From Halorarius litoreus (GTDB lineage Archaea; Halobacteriota; Halobacteria; Halobacteriales; Haloarculaceae): DNA of 64,000 nucleotides. The stretch covers positions 101,338 to 165,337 of the forward strand of contig NZ_CP101455.1 in the NCBI RefSeq assembly GCF_024362405.1, given 5' to 3'. Numbering within the stretch: the stretch's first letter is position 1; each line of letters starts with the position of its first letter. A program made the position numbers and the translations under genes. The notes below the pieces were generated by a model. That model was given only the letters and a program-made list of their open reading frames with translations. It was not told the origin of the DNA and searched no databases. Of the stretch, positions 9,466 through 17,196 are shown piece by piece.

Positions 9466-10728
9466 ATGAGTGAACCTATTATCGACGAGGCGGAGGCGAT
9501 TCCGGAGACGTTACGCGAACGCGACCAGTGGGTGTGCTGGCGCGAGGAGGAGCGAGACGGCAAACCGACGAAGATTCCGGTGACGCCAGGGGCTGGGGGG
9601 TTCGCGTCAGCAACAGAGTCGGAGACCTGGGCGAGTTTCGAGGCAGCACTCGACTACAGCGAGACAGAGCACGCCGATGGTATTGGGTTCGTGTTTACTG
9701 ACGACGACTCCATCGTCGGCATCGATCTGGACGACTGCCTTGATCCCGAGACAGATGACGTCGACGACGCAGCGCTGGACATCATCGAACGGCTCGACTC
9801 CTATACGGAGGTGTCACCATCCGGCACCGGCTATCACGTCCTGATCACTGGCGCACTCCCCGAGGGGCGGAACCGGCGCGGGAGCGTCGAATTGTACGAC
9901 ACGGCACGCTTTTTCACCGTCACTGGCGACCACGTCGAGTGGACACCAACGCGCGTTGCACGCCGGCAGGACGCGCTCACAGCGATTCACCGTGAGTACG
10001 TCCAGGACACAGAGCGTGACACAGCCTCCGAGTCCGAACAGCGTGATGGCACTGACGCCCGGTCACCGACGACCGACGCAGCCGACGTCGACGTCGACCT
10101 CGAAGACGAGGACCTCCTCGAAAAAGCGCGAAACGCATCGAACGGCGAGAAGTTCGAGCGGCTCTGGAACGGGAATACGGTCGGCTACGACAGTCAGTCC
10201 GAGGCCGACATGGCGCTGTGCTGTTTGCTGGCGTTCTGGACCGGTGGTGACCGGACCCAAATGGAGCAGCTGTTCCGCCAGTCGGGATTGATGCGGGAGA
10301 AGTGGGACGAGGTCCACTACGCTGACGGGTCGACGTACGGCGAGAAGACCATCGAGCGAGCGATTGCGACCACGTCGGAGTTCTACGACCCGGACGCCGG
10401 CGGCGATACCGAAGATCCCCACGGCACACCTGACTGGGTCGCAACTGGCGGGACGCCTGACGACGCAGACCGGAGTCGTGCGTATCTGGCGGAGAAAAAC
10501 CGCTTGTTGAGCGAGCGCGTCGACGAACTTGAGGCAGCACTCGAACAGAAGACTGAGCGGATCGAGAGCCTCGAAGCAGAAATTGAGCGACTCACCAACG
10601 AACTCGCGGCCCGTGACCAGGAGACTCCGCAATACCACAAGGAAGACTCCGGTACGGGGGACGAGACCGGTGATGATCCAGAGCCAGCCTCGCTGGTAAG
10701 TCGATTCTTCGGTGGTCGGTCCGAGTAG
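9466..10728 (+). CDS. Primase-polymerase-like plasmid protein
   Basis: About 420 residues from ATG 9466; a GTG 6 bp upstream is possible. The first 180 residues have the archaeo-eukaryotic primase-polymerase pattern seen in plasmid and phage proteins: VGIDLDDC (metal-binding acidic pair), PSGTGYHV, and GSVELYDTARFFTVTGD. Residues about 215-300 carry the helical domain (DMALCCLLAFWTGGD, QLFRQSGLMREKWDE) that follows the catalytic core in NrS-1-like polymerases and related haloarchaeal proteins. Residues about 345-385 form a coiled coil. No helicase motif is present. It likely makes primers or copies the transferred strand; its place after the iteron region fits. Confidence 0.7.
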   Translation: MSEPIIDEAEAIPETLRERDQWVCWREEERDGKPTKIPVTPGAGGFASATESETWASFEAALDYSETEHADGIGFVFTDDDSIVGIDLDDCLDPETDDVDDAALDIIERLDSYTEVSPSGTGYHVLITGALPEGRNRRGSVELYDTARFFTVTGDHVEWTPTRVARRQDALTAIHREYVQDTERDTASESEQRDGTDARSPTTDAADVDVDLEDEDLLEKARNASNGEKFERLWNGNTVGYDSQSEADMALCCLLAFWTGGDRTQMEQLFRQSGLMREKWDEVHYADGSTYGEKTIERAIATTSEFYDPDAGGDTEDPHGTPDWVATGGTPDDADRSRAYLAEKNRLLSERVDELEAALEQKTERIESLEAEIERLTNELAARDQETPQYHKEDSGTGDETGDDPEPASLVSRFFGGRSE

Positions 10729-10848
10729 TGTCGCCGCTTCACCGCCATCCGGGAAGGTCTCTCTCGGGCGTTCCAAGGTGTCATAGAACGAGTACCACAC
10801 CAATCTTCTGACTTCCCCAATCGCCCAATGTACAGAATGCTTTCGCAA

Positions 10849-11367
10849 TTAGTCCGAACAAGTCAGATTTGGATTGGAGTTGGCGAACTGGCCATTCGGA
10901 TTCTCGGTAAATAGCCAGACATGGAGTCCATAGTGTCTGGGCTGGTCTGAATAATGGCCCTCCATCGGTCCACGAAAGGTTCGTCGGTCGTCACCAGCAA
11001 AGAGTGCAGGCGGATCCTCGACGTCACTCGTAGGGACGAACCATTCAGCTCCTCTCAGTTCGTACTGTTCAGTGTCTGTTCGTTCATAGAAGAGTACATT
11101 TGGCATATCGTAGGAAACCTGGGGAACATTCTCTTTTACGAATGGGGTACCCAATCCCCCGATACAGGTGTCGATATTTTGATACCCATCGTCTATTGCC
11201 TTCTCGTGGTCCTTGTATTTCTCCAGCTTGAGCTTCGCGTCGTTGACCCCCGCTCCCGAGCCACTCTGTCCGGAGCCACCATCAGTCGAGTCATCCGGTT
11301 GGCCGAGACACCCCGCCCCCAAGACGAAAAGTGGTGCCGACACAGAGAGAAGCTGCCGTCTATTCAT
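10849..11367 (-). CDS. Tat-exported lipoprotein, unknown function
   Basis: 172 residues starting at MNRRQLL; upstream in-frame Met codons would bury the signal. The N-terminus has a twin arginine, a hydrophobic stretch and the lipobox LGAGC, so it should be exported folded and lipid-anchored on the outer face of the membrane. A Ser/Gly/Asp linker follows, then a globular domain with two further cysteines and YHYGLHVW-like aromatic stretches. No enzyme motif was recognised. It is convergent with the primase gene and isolated from other genes. Confidence 0.7.
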   Translation of the reverse strand: MNRRQLLSVSAPLFVLGAGCLGQPDDSTDGGSGQSGSGAGVNDAKLKLEKYKDHEKAIDDGYQNIDTCIGGLGTPFVKENVPQVSYDMPNVLFYERTDTEQYELRGAEWFVPTSDVEDPPALFAGDDRRTFRGPMEGHYSDQPRHYGLHVWLFTENPNGQFANSNPNLTCSD

Positions 11368-11725
11368 AACTAGTTCTGTCCTGCTTTGGACATAAAACTC
11401 CCCGAGTGTGAAAGAGACGTTTGAATGGATTTCCTGACCATCAGTGATCCCCACCAAATAGCTCTCTAAATAAGCAGATTCACTGAGCAGGAGATGCATC
11501 TCCAACGGTTCTGAAACCAACACCTTGTGAACTGTTTTATGACTCCTTATCTAGTGGTCTGGTTCCGCGAGCCAAAATTGTTAACCAACAAAACTCGGTG
11601 TAACACGCTGTTTGTTGGTTAACTACGCTCAATCTCGCCGCAAAACGGGGGGTCCCGCAGGATACTCCAGTCAGGAAACTATTCCGCGAAGTAAGAACTA
11701 TATCGTTCGCGCTGCAATTCTGAGT
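11368..11725. other. Divergent intergenic region with inverted-repeat copy 1
   Basis: Lies between the divergent lipoprotein and wHTH genes. It contains the TTAACCAACA inverted repeat at 11581-11622 and, near 11696-11704, a TATA-like aactatatc about 25 bp before the wHTH start, which suggests a leaderless transcript. Confidence 0.6.
11581..11622. repeat. Dispersed inverted repeat, copy 1 of 7
   Basis: Arms TTAACCAACA (11581-11590) and TGTTGGTTAA (11613-11622) with a 22-bp spacer; one more G-C pair extends the arms. It sits 103 bp before the wHTH gene at 11726. Confidence 0.85.
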
Positions 11726-12259
11726 ATGTCCGAGACAGACGCCGCCGATGGGCCACCTCCCTTTGAGGATGCGTTCGCCAGCGACGACGTCGAACAACGC
11801 ATCTACGGCACCATCCTGCAAACTCGCGAGCCGACGGCGGCGAGCGCGATCGCCGACAGCGCCGACTGTGACCCCAAGACCGTCCGGAAGTATCTGGGCT
11901 GGTTCGACGACCTCGGCATCGTCACCCGACACGATGGCCATCCAGCCACGTACGAACGCAATGACGCGTACTTCGAGTGGCGACGCATCAACCAGCTCGC
12001 AGCCGACCACTCCGTCGAGGACCTGCAGAATCGCGTTCGTGAGCTGACGACGCGCATCACCGAGTATGAAGAGGCGTACGACGCCGCGTCACCGGCCGCT
12101 GTCGATGCTGTCGCCGCCGCGGAGGGCAGCGACGAGCGGACCATCGACAACGTGTACAGCGACCTCGGCGACTGGGCGACCGCCCGCGAGGAGCGAGACC
12201 GCTACGAACGCGCCCGCCAGCAACGCACCGGTGGCGAACGCGAACAGGCATCCGGGTAG
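11726..12259 (+). CDS. Winged-helix transcription regulator
   Basis: 177 residues. Residues 20-75 form a winged HTH (IYGTILQTREPTAASAIAD, KTVRKYLGWFDDLGIVTRH, with a YERN wing), followed by a helical segment around 90-120 that probably dimerises, and a charged tail. This architecture is common among haloarchaeal plasmid regulators. The gene is preceded by one copy of the TTAACCAACA inverted repeat, so autoregulation through that repeat is a reasonable hypothesis and it is a candidate regulator of the other six copies. The next gene starts 8 bp downstream. Confidence 0.75.
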   Translation: MSETDAADGPPPFEDAFASDDVEQRIYGTILQTREPTAASAIADSADCDPKTVRKYLGWFDDLGIVTRHDGHPATYERNDAYFEWRRINQLAADHSVEDLQNRVRELTTRITEYEEAYDAASPAAVDAVAAAEGSDERTIDNVYSDLGDWATAREERDRYERARQQRTGGEREQASG

Positions 12260-12267
12260 CCCGCTCG

Positions 12268-12702
12268 ATGGTGCCACCGACAGGCGATGGCGGGAGCCCT
12301 GCCCCCATCGATCGTCCCATCCTCGAGTTCCTTCAGACGCGGCTCCAAGCGACGAGGCAGGTCTCCCACGCAGCCATCACGGATGCAAACGGCCATCTCG
12401 AGCTTCAGGTCGTCTTTGCATCGTCATACTACCCAGCGCCCGTCGACGACGCAACCCTGACTGTCCGCTGGTACATGAACGACGACTTCACAATCCACTA
12501 TCGTGAGTTACATTCGGGGCACACCTGGGACTGCCGATGGGATCGGCATCCGAACCCCCACAATACGCGCGACCACTTCCATCCCCCGCCCACCGCCCTC
12601 ACGCCCGGTGACGATGATTCGTGGCCGACCGATCATCGTGATGTCCTGCAACTGGTCCTCGACGAGATCGAAGAACGGATTGCAGCACTGTGGGACGACT
12701 AG
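12268..12702 (+). CDS. Hypothetical protein in operon with the wHTH
   Basis: 144 residues. The core is beta-rich (HLELQVVFASSYYP, ATLTVRWYMNDDFTIHYRE) followed by RWDRHPNPHNTRDHFHPPP, a cluster of His and Arg residues that could be catalytic or metal-binding. A conserved HFHPPP-type protein beside a small wHTH partner recalls haloarchaeal pairs sometimes annotated as putative toxin-antitoxin or DUF6516-like; I hold this only as a resemblance. Spacing of 8 bp to the regulator supports one transcript. Confidence 0.6.
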   Translation: MVPPTGDGGSPAPIDRPILEFLQTRLQATRQVSHAAITDANGHLELQVVFASSYYPAPVDDATLTVRWYMNDDFTIHYRELHSGHTWDCRWDRHPNPHNTRDHFHPPPTALTPGDDDSWPTDHRDVLQLVLDEIEERIAALWDD

Positions 12703-12721
12703 ACGACTCCCTCGCAGTGGC

Positions 12722-12752
12722 GTTTATCGCGCCGACCAAAGGGTGACGGCGC
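12722..12752 (+). promoter_or_regulatory. Structured leader element, copy 1
   Basis: GTTTATC, then stem gcgcc/ggcgc (12729-12733/12748-12752) with a 14-base loop containing AGGGTG. It precedes the zinc-ribbon gene at 12830 by 77 bp. Confidence 0.7.
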
Positions 12753-12829
12753 TCAGCCCGATGGGCACCACACGAGAGCCGCCGTGGTGTCCAGCCTGGT
12801 GTCAACTGAGCGCGGTCACAGGTGAATCC

Positions 12830-13318
12830 ATGTCTACGTTTAGTAACTCCGAGACAGCGAGTGCATCGCCGTCAGAAAACCACACGAGCCCACCCCGAGA
12901 GACCGAGGACACAGAGCCACAGACATCCTGGCCAGACGATACGAGCAGCGAGGATGGAACACCAACGCTCAGGATGGACCACTGTCCGGAGTGTGGGAAC
13001 CGTCGCTTCGTCTCAAAACTCCTCGTGTACGAGGTCACCGGCTACGACGAGGGCGGCGAGCAAGAATTCCGCCGCCAGCATGTCCGTGCAGAGTTCGAAT
13101 ACACCTGCAGTGAGTGCCAGACGACACTCCGGACGCTTCCCGCAGAGCGCCGCGATTACTACGACGAAGTCGCGGTCCTCGAAACGGAACGGCGGGCAGC
13201 CCTCCGTGATCAACTCCGCCAGCTGGGGAGGCGGGTTTGGCAGCGCCTTGCAGCGCGGACGACGTGGCTGGCACTCGGACTCGTGACACTCGTGACCGGG
13301 CTCGTGATCACACTCTAA
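12830..13318 (+). CDS. Zinc-ribbon protein with C-terminal membrane anchor
   Basis: 162 residues. After a polar, disordered 45-residue start there is a zinc ribbon made of CPECGNRRF and CSECQTTL with about 40 residues between the pairs. A basic helix and a single hydrophobic helix close the protein (WLALGLVTLVTGLVITL), so it should be tail-anchored with the ribbon in the cytoplasm. The leader hairpin lies upstream. Function unknown; zinc ribbons of this kind often bind nucleic acid or proteins. Confidence 0.65.
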   Translation: MSTFSNSETASASPSENHTSPPRETEDTEPQTSWPDDTSSEDGTPTLRMDHCPECGNRRFVSKLLVYEVTGYDEGGEQEFRRQHVRAEFEYTCSECQTTLRTLPAERRDYYDEVAVLETERRAALRDQLRQLGRRVWQRLAARTTWLALGLVTLVTGLVITL

Positions 13319-13381
13319 CAGACCGAAACGAGAACGCATCCTCGCTATGGAGCGTACTCTCCGTGCCGCAACGAGGACACA

Positions 13382-13894
13382 TCAGTCCGCAAGTGACTCG
13401 AGTTTCTGAATGATCTTCGCATAGACGTCAGGGGCGCAGTACCAGCCCTCGTCGATCATCGCATCAATCACGGTTCGGGCATCGTCGACACTGAGCGTTC
13501 CCTCGCTAGCGAGTTTCAGTACAAGATATGCCGTCCCCCGGGTTGTGATTCCCTCGGCCGCTGCGACGTCACGGCCGTACGTCTCATCCATCACGGCCAC
13601 GCCATCGTGGGTGTCGGCGCAGGCGAGAACAGCGACATCGGCGTCGCTGAGGTTGCTATTATCCTGGAGGCGGGTCAGCAGTGCGGTTGTCTCAACCGAC
13701 AGGATATCAAACCTGTCGGCATCGACGCTGCGCTCGATGCGACGGGCGTCCGGATATCCCTGCTCGAGACCAGTTTCGACGACCTCCTCGTAGACGCGCT
13801 CCGGGAGTACACACGACGCTTCAAGATGCTGGACGAGCGCGAGACGGTCGACCTTCGCGAGGTAGATGAGCGGCGTGGCGTCGAAGACCCACAT
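13382..13894 (-). CDS. PIN-domain toxin, DUF3368-like
   Basis: 170 residues beginning MWVFDATPLIYL, with the first PIN aspartate at D5; later acidic residues are in LSDADVAVLACA and VAVMDETYGRDVA. Proteins of this kind cleave RNA and are held in check by a small partner. The preceding gene on the same strand ends one base before it and encodes a UPF0175-like protein, the usual partner of this PIN subfamily. The pair is a type II toxin-antitoxin or plasmid-maintenance unit. Confidence 0.85.
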   Translation of the reverse strand: MWVFDATPLIYLAKVDRLALVQHLEASCVLPERVYEEVVETGLEQGYPDARRIERSVDADRFDILSVETTALLTRLQDNSNLSDADVAVLACADTHDGVAVMDETYGRDVAAAEGITTRGTAYLVLKLASEGTLSVDDARTVIDAMIDEGWYCAPDVYAKIIQKLESLAD

Positions 13895-14185
13895 TCACAG
13901 CGCCTCGAGATCCGCGTCGAGATGATCGTCCGCTACCCAGGTGATATCACGTTCTTTGGCGAGCTGTGCAAAGTCCCAGACGGACATCCCTGCCATCTCA
14001 GCCGCCTTGCTAAACGTGACGGTACCTGCCGCAAGCTGGTCGAGTGACCGTTCGCGACGCCACTCCTCGAGCCCCTCGGTGAGGAGTTTCCGAACGGCCG
14101 TACTCCGGTCGAGCTTCTCGTCTTCGAGATACGCCTCGAGCTCGGCCTCCAACTCGTCGGGCACGCGTGTCGAGATCGTTCCCAT
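13895..14185 (-). CDS. UPF0175-like antitoxin
   Basis: 96 residues from MGTISTRVPDEL. Residues 1-45 look like a ribbon-helix-helix DNA-binding segment (STRVPDELEAELEAYLE, STAVRKLLTEGL). Residues 55-90 carry the UPF0175 pattern (VTFSKAAEMAGMSVWDFAQLAKERDI). A longer in-frame start exists but would add a non-conserved 41 residues. It is immediately followed by the PIN toxin. It should repress its own promoter and neutralise the toxin. Confidence 0.8.
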   Translation of the reverse strand: MGTISTRVPDELEAELEAYLEDEKLDRSTAVRKLLTEGLEEWRRERSLDQLAAGTVTFSKAAEMAGMSVWDFAQLAKERDITWVADDHLDADLEAL

Positions 14186-14300
14186 ACTGTTTACTTCGTG
14201 TGCAATGTATACAAACGCTTCGGTGCTTCCGGTAGAGTGGCTCCGGTGTGGTGAAGCAGGCCCACAGTCACTGAAAGAGGTCGGTGGAGGTACAGAAAGA

Positions 14301-14341
14301 TTAACCAACAGACGGGATGTATTTCGGAGGATGTTGGTTAA
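14301..14341. repeat. Dispersed inverted repeat, copy 2 of 7
   Basis: Arms TTAACCAACA (14301-14310) and TGTTGGTTAA (14332-14341), 21-bp spacer. It lies in the divergent gap between the antitoxin gene and the 14455 gene. Confidence 0.85.
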
Positions 14342-14394
14342 TATAGAGAGAAATCGAGTCAGTCATCCGGCTGTCGGCACGCTCCCACCAGTGA

Positions 14395-14423
14395 GTTTGT
14401 CTGCGCCGGAGGGCGTGGGGCGC
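14395..14423 (+). promoter_or_regulatory. Structured leader element, copy 2
   Basis: GTTTGTC, then stem gcgcc/ggcgc (14403-14407/14419-14423), loop with AGGGCGTG. The ATG of the next gene follows 31 bp later. Confidence 0.75.
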
Positions 14424-14454
14424 GCTCGAAGCGCGTGCAGAAGCGTGAGTTCCT

Positions 14455-14745
14455 ATGCCTGGTCAAGATATCATCGACGACACGACAGACGACTACGAAC
14501 GACTCGAAAACGAACTCGTTGCACAGGATCGGGATGCGTCCCGAGTCGCGACGGCGGACATCGATGAGGCGACTGCCCGCCGTCTCGTTGGCGACCTTGT
14601 CGAGGACGATGTGGTGACGCCGATCCCTGACCAACGCATTCTCGTCCACGAGCCCAGTAGCAAGCCCTTCGAGTCGATCACCCAGCTCGCTGTGTTCCAT
14701 CGTGGCTGGCAGGCCGCCACCGACGCCGACCCGGAGGACAACTGA
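14455..14745 (+). CDS. Small acidic hypothetical protein
   Basis: 96 residues, very acidic, no cysteine. The middle (ATADIDEATARRLVGDLVEDDVVTPIPDQRILVHEPS) reads like a small winged-helix or alpha/beta unit; I do not recognise the family. It carries both the inverted repeat and the leader hairpin upstream and overlaps the next gene by one base (TGATG), so the two are translated together. Confidence 0.6.
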   Translation: MPGQDIIDDTTDDYERLENELVAQDRDASRVATADIDEATARRLVGDLVEDDVVTPIPDQRILVHEPSSKPFESITQLAVFHRGWQAATDADPEDN

Positions 14746-15071
14746 TGCAACAGACGCTTTCTGGGTGTGCGTTCTGCGATTCACCGCCCGGTGCAGAGAT
14801 GGGCGAGGCGCATACGTGGGGGAAAGAGGAACGGGTGACGCACCCGATCTGTGTCAACTGTGCCGTCCAAGAGCGGCTGGATCTCGACGAGCGCGACCAC
14901 CACGCCTGCGACGGCTGTGGGCTCGTCGTCGACGCCCTCGCGGCACTAACCCGGTTCCGTGTCGAACTCGGCCATCTCGAGGGGCCGGTCCAACTGTGTG
15001 CTCGCTGTAGCCCTGGTGGGCTCGCGAGGTACTGGACGCGTGACCTCGAGGAGCATCTCGTGGACGGGTGA
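14745..15071 (+). CDS. Small multi-cysteine zinc protein
   Basis: 108 residues with four CxxC-type pairs: CAFCDSP, CVNCAVQ, CDGCGLV and CARCSPG. This suggests two zinc-binding knuckles, similar to haloarchaeal plasmid zinc-finger proteins such as the DUF7558 group; the family name is tentative. It is the second gene of the 14455 operon. Nucleic-acid or protein binding is likely; no catalytic motif was seen. Confidence 0.65.
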   Translation: MQQTLSGCAFCDSPPGAEMGEAHTWGKEERVTHPICVNCAVQERLDLDERDHHACDGCGLVVDALAALTRFRVELGHLEGPVQLCARCSPGGLARYWTRDLEEHLVDG

Positions 15072-15142
15072 CGCTTGGCCGAGTGAGGCTCACATCGTAC
15101 ACACGAAAACGGCTAAGTGCGTTGGCTCACAATGTACACATC

Positions 15143-15445
15143 ATGAGCACCGATAAGAAGCGCGTGCAGTTTCGGGCCCCCGATCGCCTCATCGACCGGG
15201 CCGACGCACTGGCCGCAGTCCTCGGGGAAGACCGAACAGACGTCCTCGTGACCGCGCTTCGGGAGTACCTCCAAGAAGCTACTCACGACGACGCACTCAC
15301 CCAGGAGATCGCTGCCGCCTATTACGACGATGAGATCACCTTCGAGCAACTCAAAGCGCTCGTCGGCGCCGAGGAGGCGGCAAACCTCCGAGTGTTGAAA
15401 CAGCAGTTGGACGAGGACTTCATCGACGAGGTCGCCGACGCGTAG
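15143..15445 (+). CDS. Antitoxin, ribbon-helix-helix/UPF0175-like
   Basis: 100 residues from ATG 15143. The start (KKRVQFRAPDRLIDRADALA, RTDVLVTALREYLQEA) is a typical RHH DNA-binding region. The second half (YYDDEITFEQLKALVGAEEAANLRVLKQQL) matches the helical toxin-binding part of such antitoxins. The stop codon is directly followed by the ATG of the PIN gene. This is the second PIN-based addiction or defence unit within 2 kb, encoded on the opposite strand from the first. Confidence 0.8.
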   Translation: MSTDKKRVQFRAPDRLIDRADALAAVLGEDRTDVLVTALREYLQEATHDDALTQEIAAAYYDDEITFEQLKALVGAEEAANLRVLKQQLDEDFIDEVADA

Positions 15446-15958
15446 ATGTCGCGGCTTATCGCAGACGCCTCCGCCCTCGTGAGTCTCGGGATCGTTACTG
15501 ACGACGACCCCGATCCACTCGCACTCTGTCTCTCCCGGTACGAGGTTGTCATCCCAACGGCGGTCATCGATGAACTCCAAGAGATCGCCTCCTACGATGA
15601 CGTCCATGGACACGCCGCGTCCGCCGTCCTCGACCGGGTGGATGCATTCACGACACAGTCGGTCGAACTCGATGCCGAGTTTCCCCTCGATGACGGTGAA
15701 AACGCGGCGGTCACGCTCGCGAACGATCTCGATGCTGCGCTCTTCCTCTGTGACGAGTTCAACCAACTTGGCTTGATCCACGCCTCACTCGCTGATACCC
15801 GGCTCGTCACAACACCGACACTGCTCTCGGTTCTCGTTCGAACTGAACACCTATCAGCTGCTGATGCGCGGTTGCTCCTCGATGCGATCAGTGACGCCCG
15901 TAGCTGGGGCGCGAACAGTTACGTGCAGCGAGCTCGCTCATTGCTCGAGGAGACCTAA
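15446..15958 (+). CDS. PIN-domain toxin
   Basis: 170 residues. The N-terminus MSRLIADASALVSL places the first catalytic aspartate at D7; further acidic positions are in AVIDELQEIA, LDDGENAAVTLAND and LFLCDEFN. The pattern is that of RNA-cleaving PIN toxins of the VapC class. It abuts its antitoxin with no gap. A TA pair close to conjugation genes usually serves plasmid retention or defence. Confidence 0.85.
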   Translation: MSRLIADASALVSLGIVTDDDPDPLALCLSRYEVVIPTAVIDELQEIASYDDVHGHAASAVLDRVDAFTTQSVELDAEFPLDDGENAAVTLANDLDAALFLCDEFNQLGLIHASLADTRLVTTPTLLSVLVRTEHLSAADARLLLDAISDARSWGANSYVQRARSLLEET

Positions 15959-15989
15959 CACCGTGGAGGATCCTTCGAAGTGATTTGGA

Positions 15990-16319
15990 ATGTCCGATAA
16001 CGACGCTCTCTACGACGTTTGTGAACGAACGAAGAATCCCGAGCACGCATCAGTTGATGACGTGGTCGAACTCGTACTCAAGCGCGCACAGCATCCCCGG
16101 ACGGAGCACCGGGACGCACATCTCGACGAGATGATGGCTACTGTCGTCGATAGGTACGGGACCGGCCCCGTCCGAACTGTTATCCATCGCGTTCTCGTCG
16201 ACCACCACCCCTTTCGGACTGCCACGCATGACCTCGAGATGCGTAACGTCGACGGTGTTCGTATCGGGACAGCAGCCGGCCAGTTCCTTACAGAATTGAA
16301 CGCGCAGCACGACGATTGA
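15990..16319 (+). CDS. Hypothetical protein
   Basis: 109 residues, 31 bp after the PIN toxin. It is helical and His-rich in places (HRDAHLDEMMATVVDRYG, VHRVLVDHHPFRTATHDLEMRNVDG). No cysteine pair, membrane segment or known motif was seen. Codon use matches neighbours. It may be transcribed with the TA pair, but no TA role can be shown. Confidence 0.5.
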   Translation: MSDNDALYDVCERTKNPEHASVDDVVELVLKRAQHPRTEHRDAHLDEMMATVVDRYGTGPVRTVIHRVLVDHHPFRTATHDLEMRNVDGVRIGTAAGQFLTELNAQHDD

Positions 16320-16810
16320 AATACAGTTTCTGAAAGCCCTCGGCCGCTCGGCATCCCGCGACCACCGCTGCGCTCCTCGTGCCTGTGGTGCTTGCGGGGT
16401 CGGGGGACGACCGAGGCGGCCTCGCCCTTTCTAAGTCCACCAAGACGTCAGCTGTGTCACTGAGCGTCGAGTTCGGTTGGACAGGTGGTTCTCTACGGCC
16501 CGCCCCGCTCGCCGCTGCCGCCCTCCGCGTCGCTCGCGACCGACCATTCCGGGCATGCGGGCGCTCTCCGCACCGCCCGCGCCCGTTCCGGGCTAAAATG
16601 CATGTGCCCTCGGCGCCAGCGGGTATCCCCGTCGGTTGCGCCCCTTGCGGGCTTTCGCGTTCCAGCGCTTGGTGCCGCCTGCGCTGTCGCGCGCCACACC
16701 GCGGCGCGCGTTCTCGGCGACAGTCGCCCTGGACACGGACCCGCACATCGGGCCGGACACGAGCGGGCATATCGATATCTGACCTGCCCTCTACTGACCA
16801 CGCCGATAGG
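16320..16810. repeat. GC-rich non-coding module, copy A
   Basis: No gene-like frame survives. Bases about 16325-16775 match about 19960-20400 in order, with long near-identical blocks (for example ctcgcgaccgaccattccgg at 16529 and 20163), so this is a diverged long direct repeat. It contains a perfect 8-bp hairpin cgcgcgcc/ggcgcgcg (16688-16695/16703-16710) with loop ACACCGC. The corresponding place in copy B has a different stem and the same ACACC loop start, which indicates selection for structure. Confidence 0.7.
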
Positions 16811-16841
16811 GTTTTTTAGCGCCTGCAATGGGTGCAGGCGC
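16811..16841 (+). promoter_or_regulatory. Structured leader element, copy 3
   Basis: GTTTTTTA, then a perfect 8-bp stem gcgcctgc/gcaggcgc (16819-16826/16834-16841) with loop AATGGGT. Confidence 0.8.
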
Positions 16842-16878
16842 GACTTGAACACGCCTGCATAGGACTAGGTGATTTCTG

Positions 16879-16944
16879 ATGGAACAACACCACCAGCGAC
16901 AGGTGTATCGTCAATCAGTGGGGGATCGACAAGATGGCGGTTGA
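16879..16944 (+). CDS. Possible 21-residue peptide overlapping the next gene
   Basis: The first ATG after the leader hairpin opens a 21-codon frame (MEQHHQRQVYRQSVGDRQDG) that ends 11 bases inside the start of the following small gene. It could be a leader peptide or chance. There is no conservation evidence here. Confidence 0.2.
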   Translation: MEQHHQRQVYRQSVGDRQDGG

Positions 16945-17110
16945 CCTTGACGGGTTTGAGCAGGCCGAAGACGAACTGGAGCAGTGGTTGGTCGACCAAG
17001 CCGAAGCGGGTGTTCCCGAGATCGTTCTCGTCGGACTCCTTCGTGACTACGCCGACGACATCGAGCATCTCGGATACGTCCCGCGGATGTGGGGCCACAG
17101 CGACCGGTGA
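16934..17110 (+). CDS. Small acidic protein, 58 residues
   Basis: An uninterrupted frame from ATG 16934 encodes MAVDLDGFEQAEDELEQWLV and continues through IVLVGLLRDYADDIEHLGY to a stop at 17110. The composition (acidic, amphipathic helix) is typical of real haloarchaeal proteins, and the gene is bracketed by leader copies 3 and 4, in the same layout as other units in this window. Function unknown. Confidence 0.6.
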   Translation: MAVDLDGFEQAEDELEQWLVDQAEAGVPEIVLVGLLRDYADDIEHLGYVPRMWGHSDR

Positions 17111-17137
17111 TATGAACCCGATTCCGCTTCTGGTGTC

Positions 17138-17168
17138 GTTTTTTCGCGCCCGTGATGGGCGGAGGCGC
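17138..17168 (+). promoter_or_regulatory. Structured leader element, copy 4
   Basis: GTTTTTTC, then stem gcgcc/ggcgc (17146-17150/17164-17168) with an inner cgt/gcg pairing and loop GATGG. It precedes the TnpB-like gene by 28 bp. Confidence 0.8.
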
Positions 17169-17196
17169 GACGTGGTCGTGCCTTCACCAGAGAGGA

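Noticed and set aside
16379..16862. Frames across GC-rich module A (and likewise 19943-20623 in module B)
   Set aside because: Arg/Pro/Ala-rich translations are not conserved between the two copies, while nucleotide structure is; considered non-coding.
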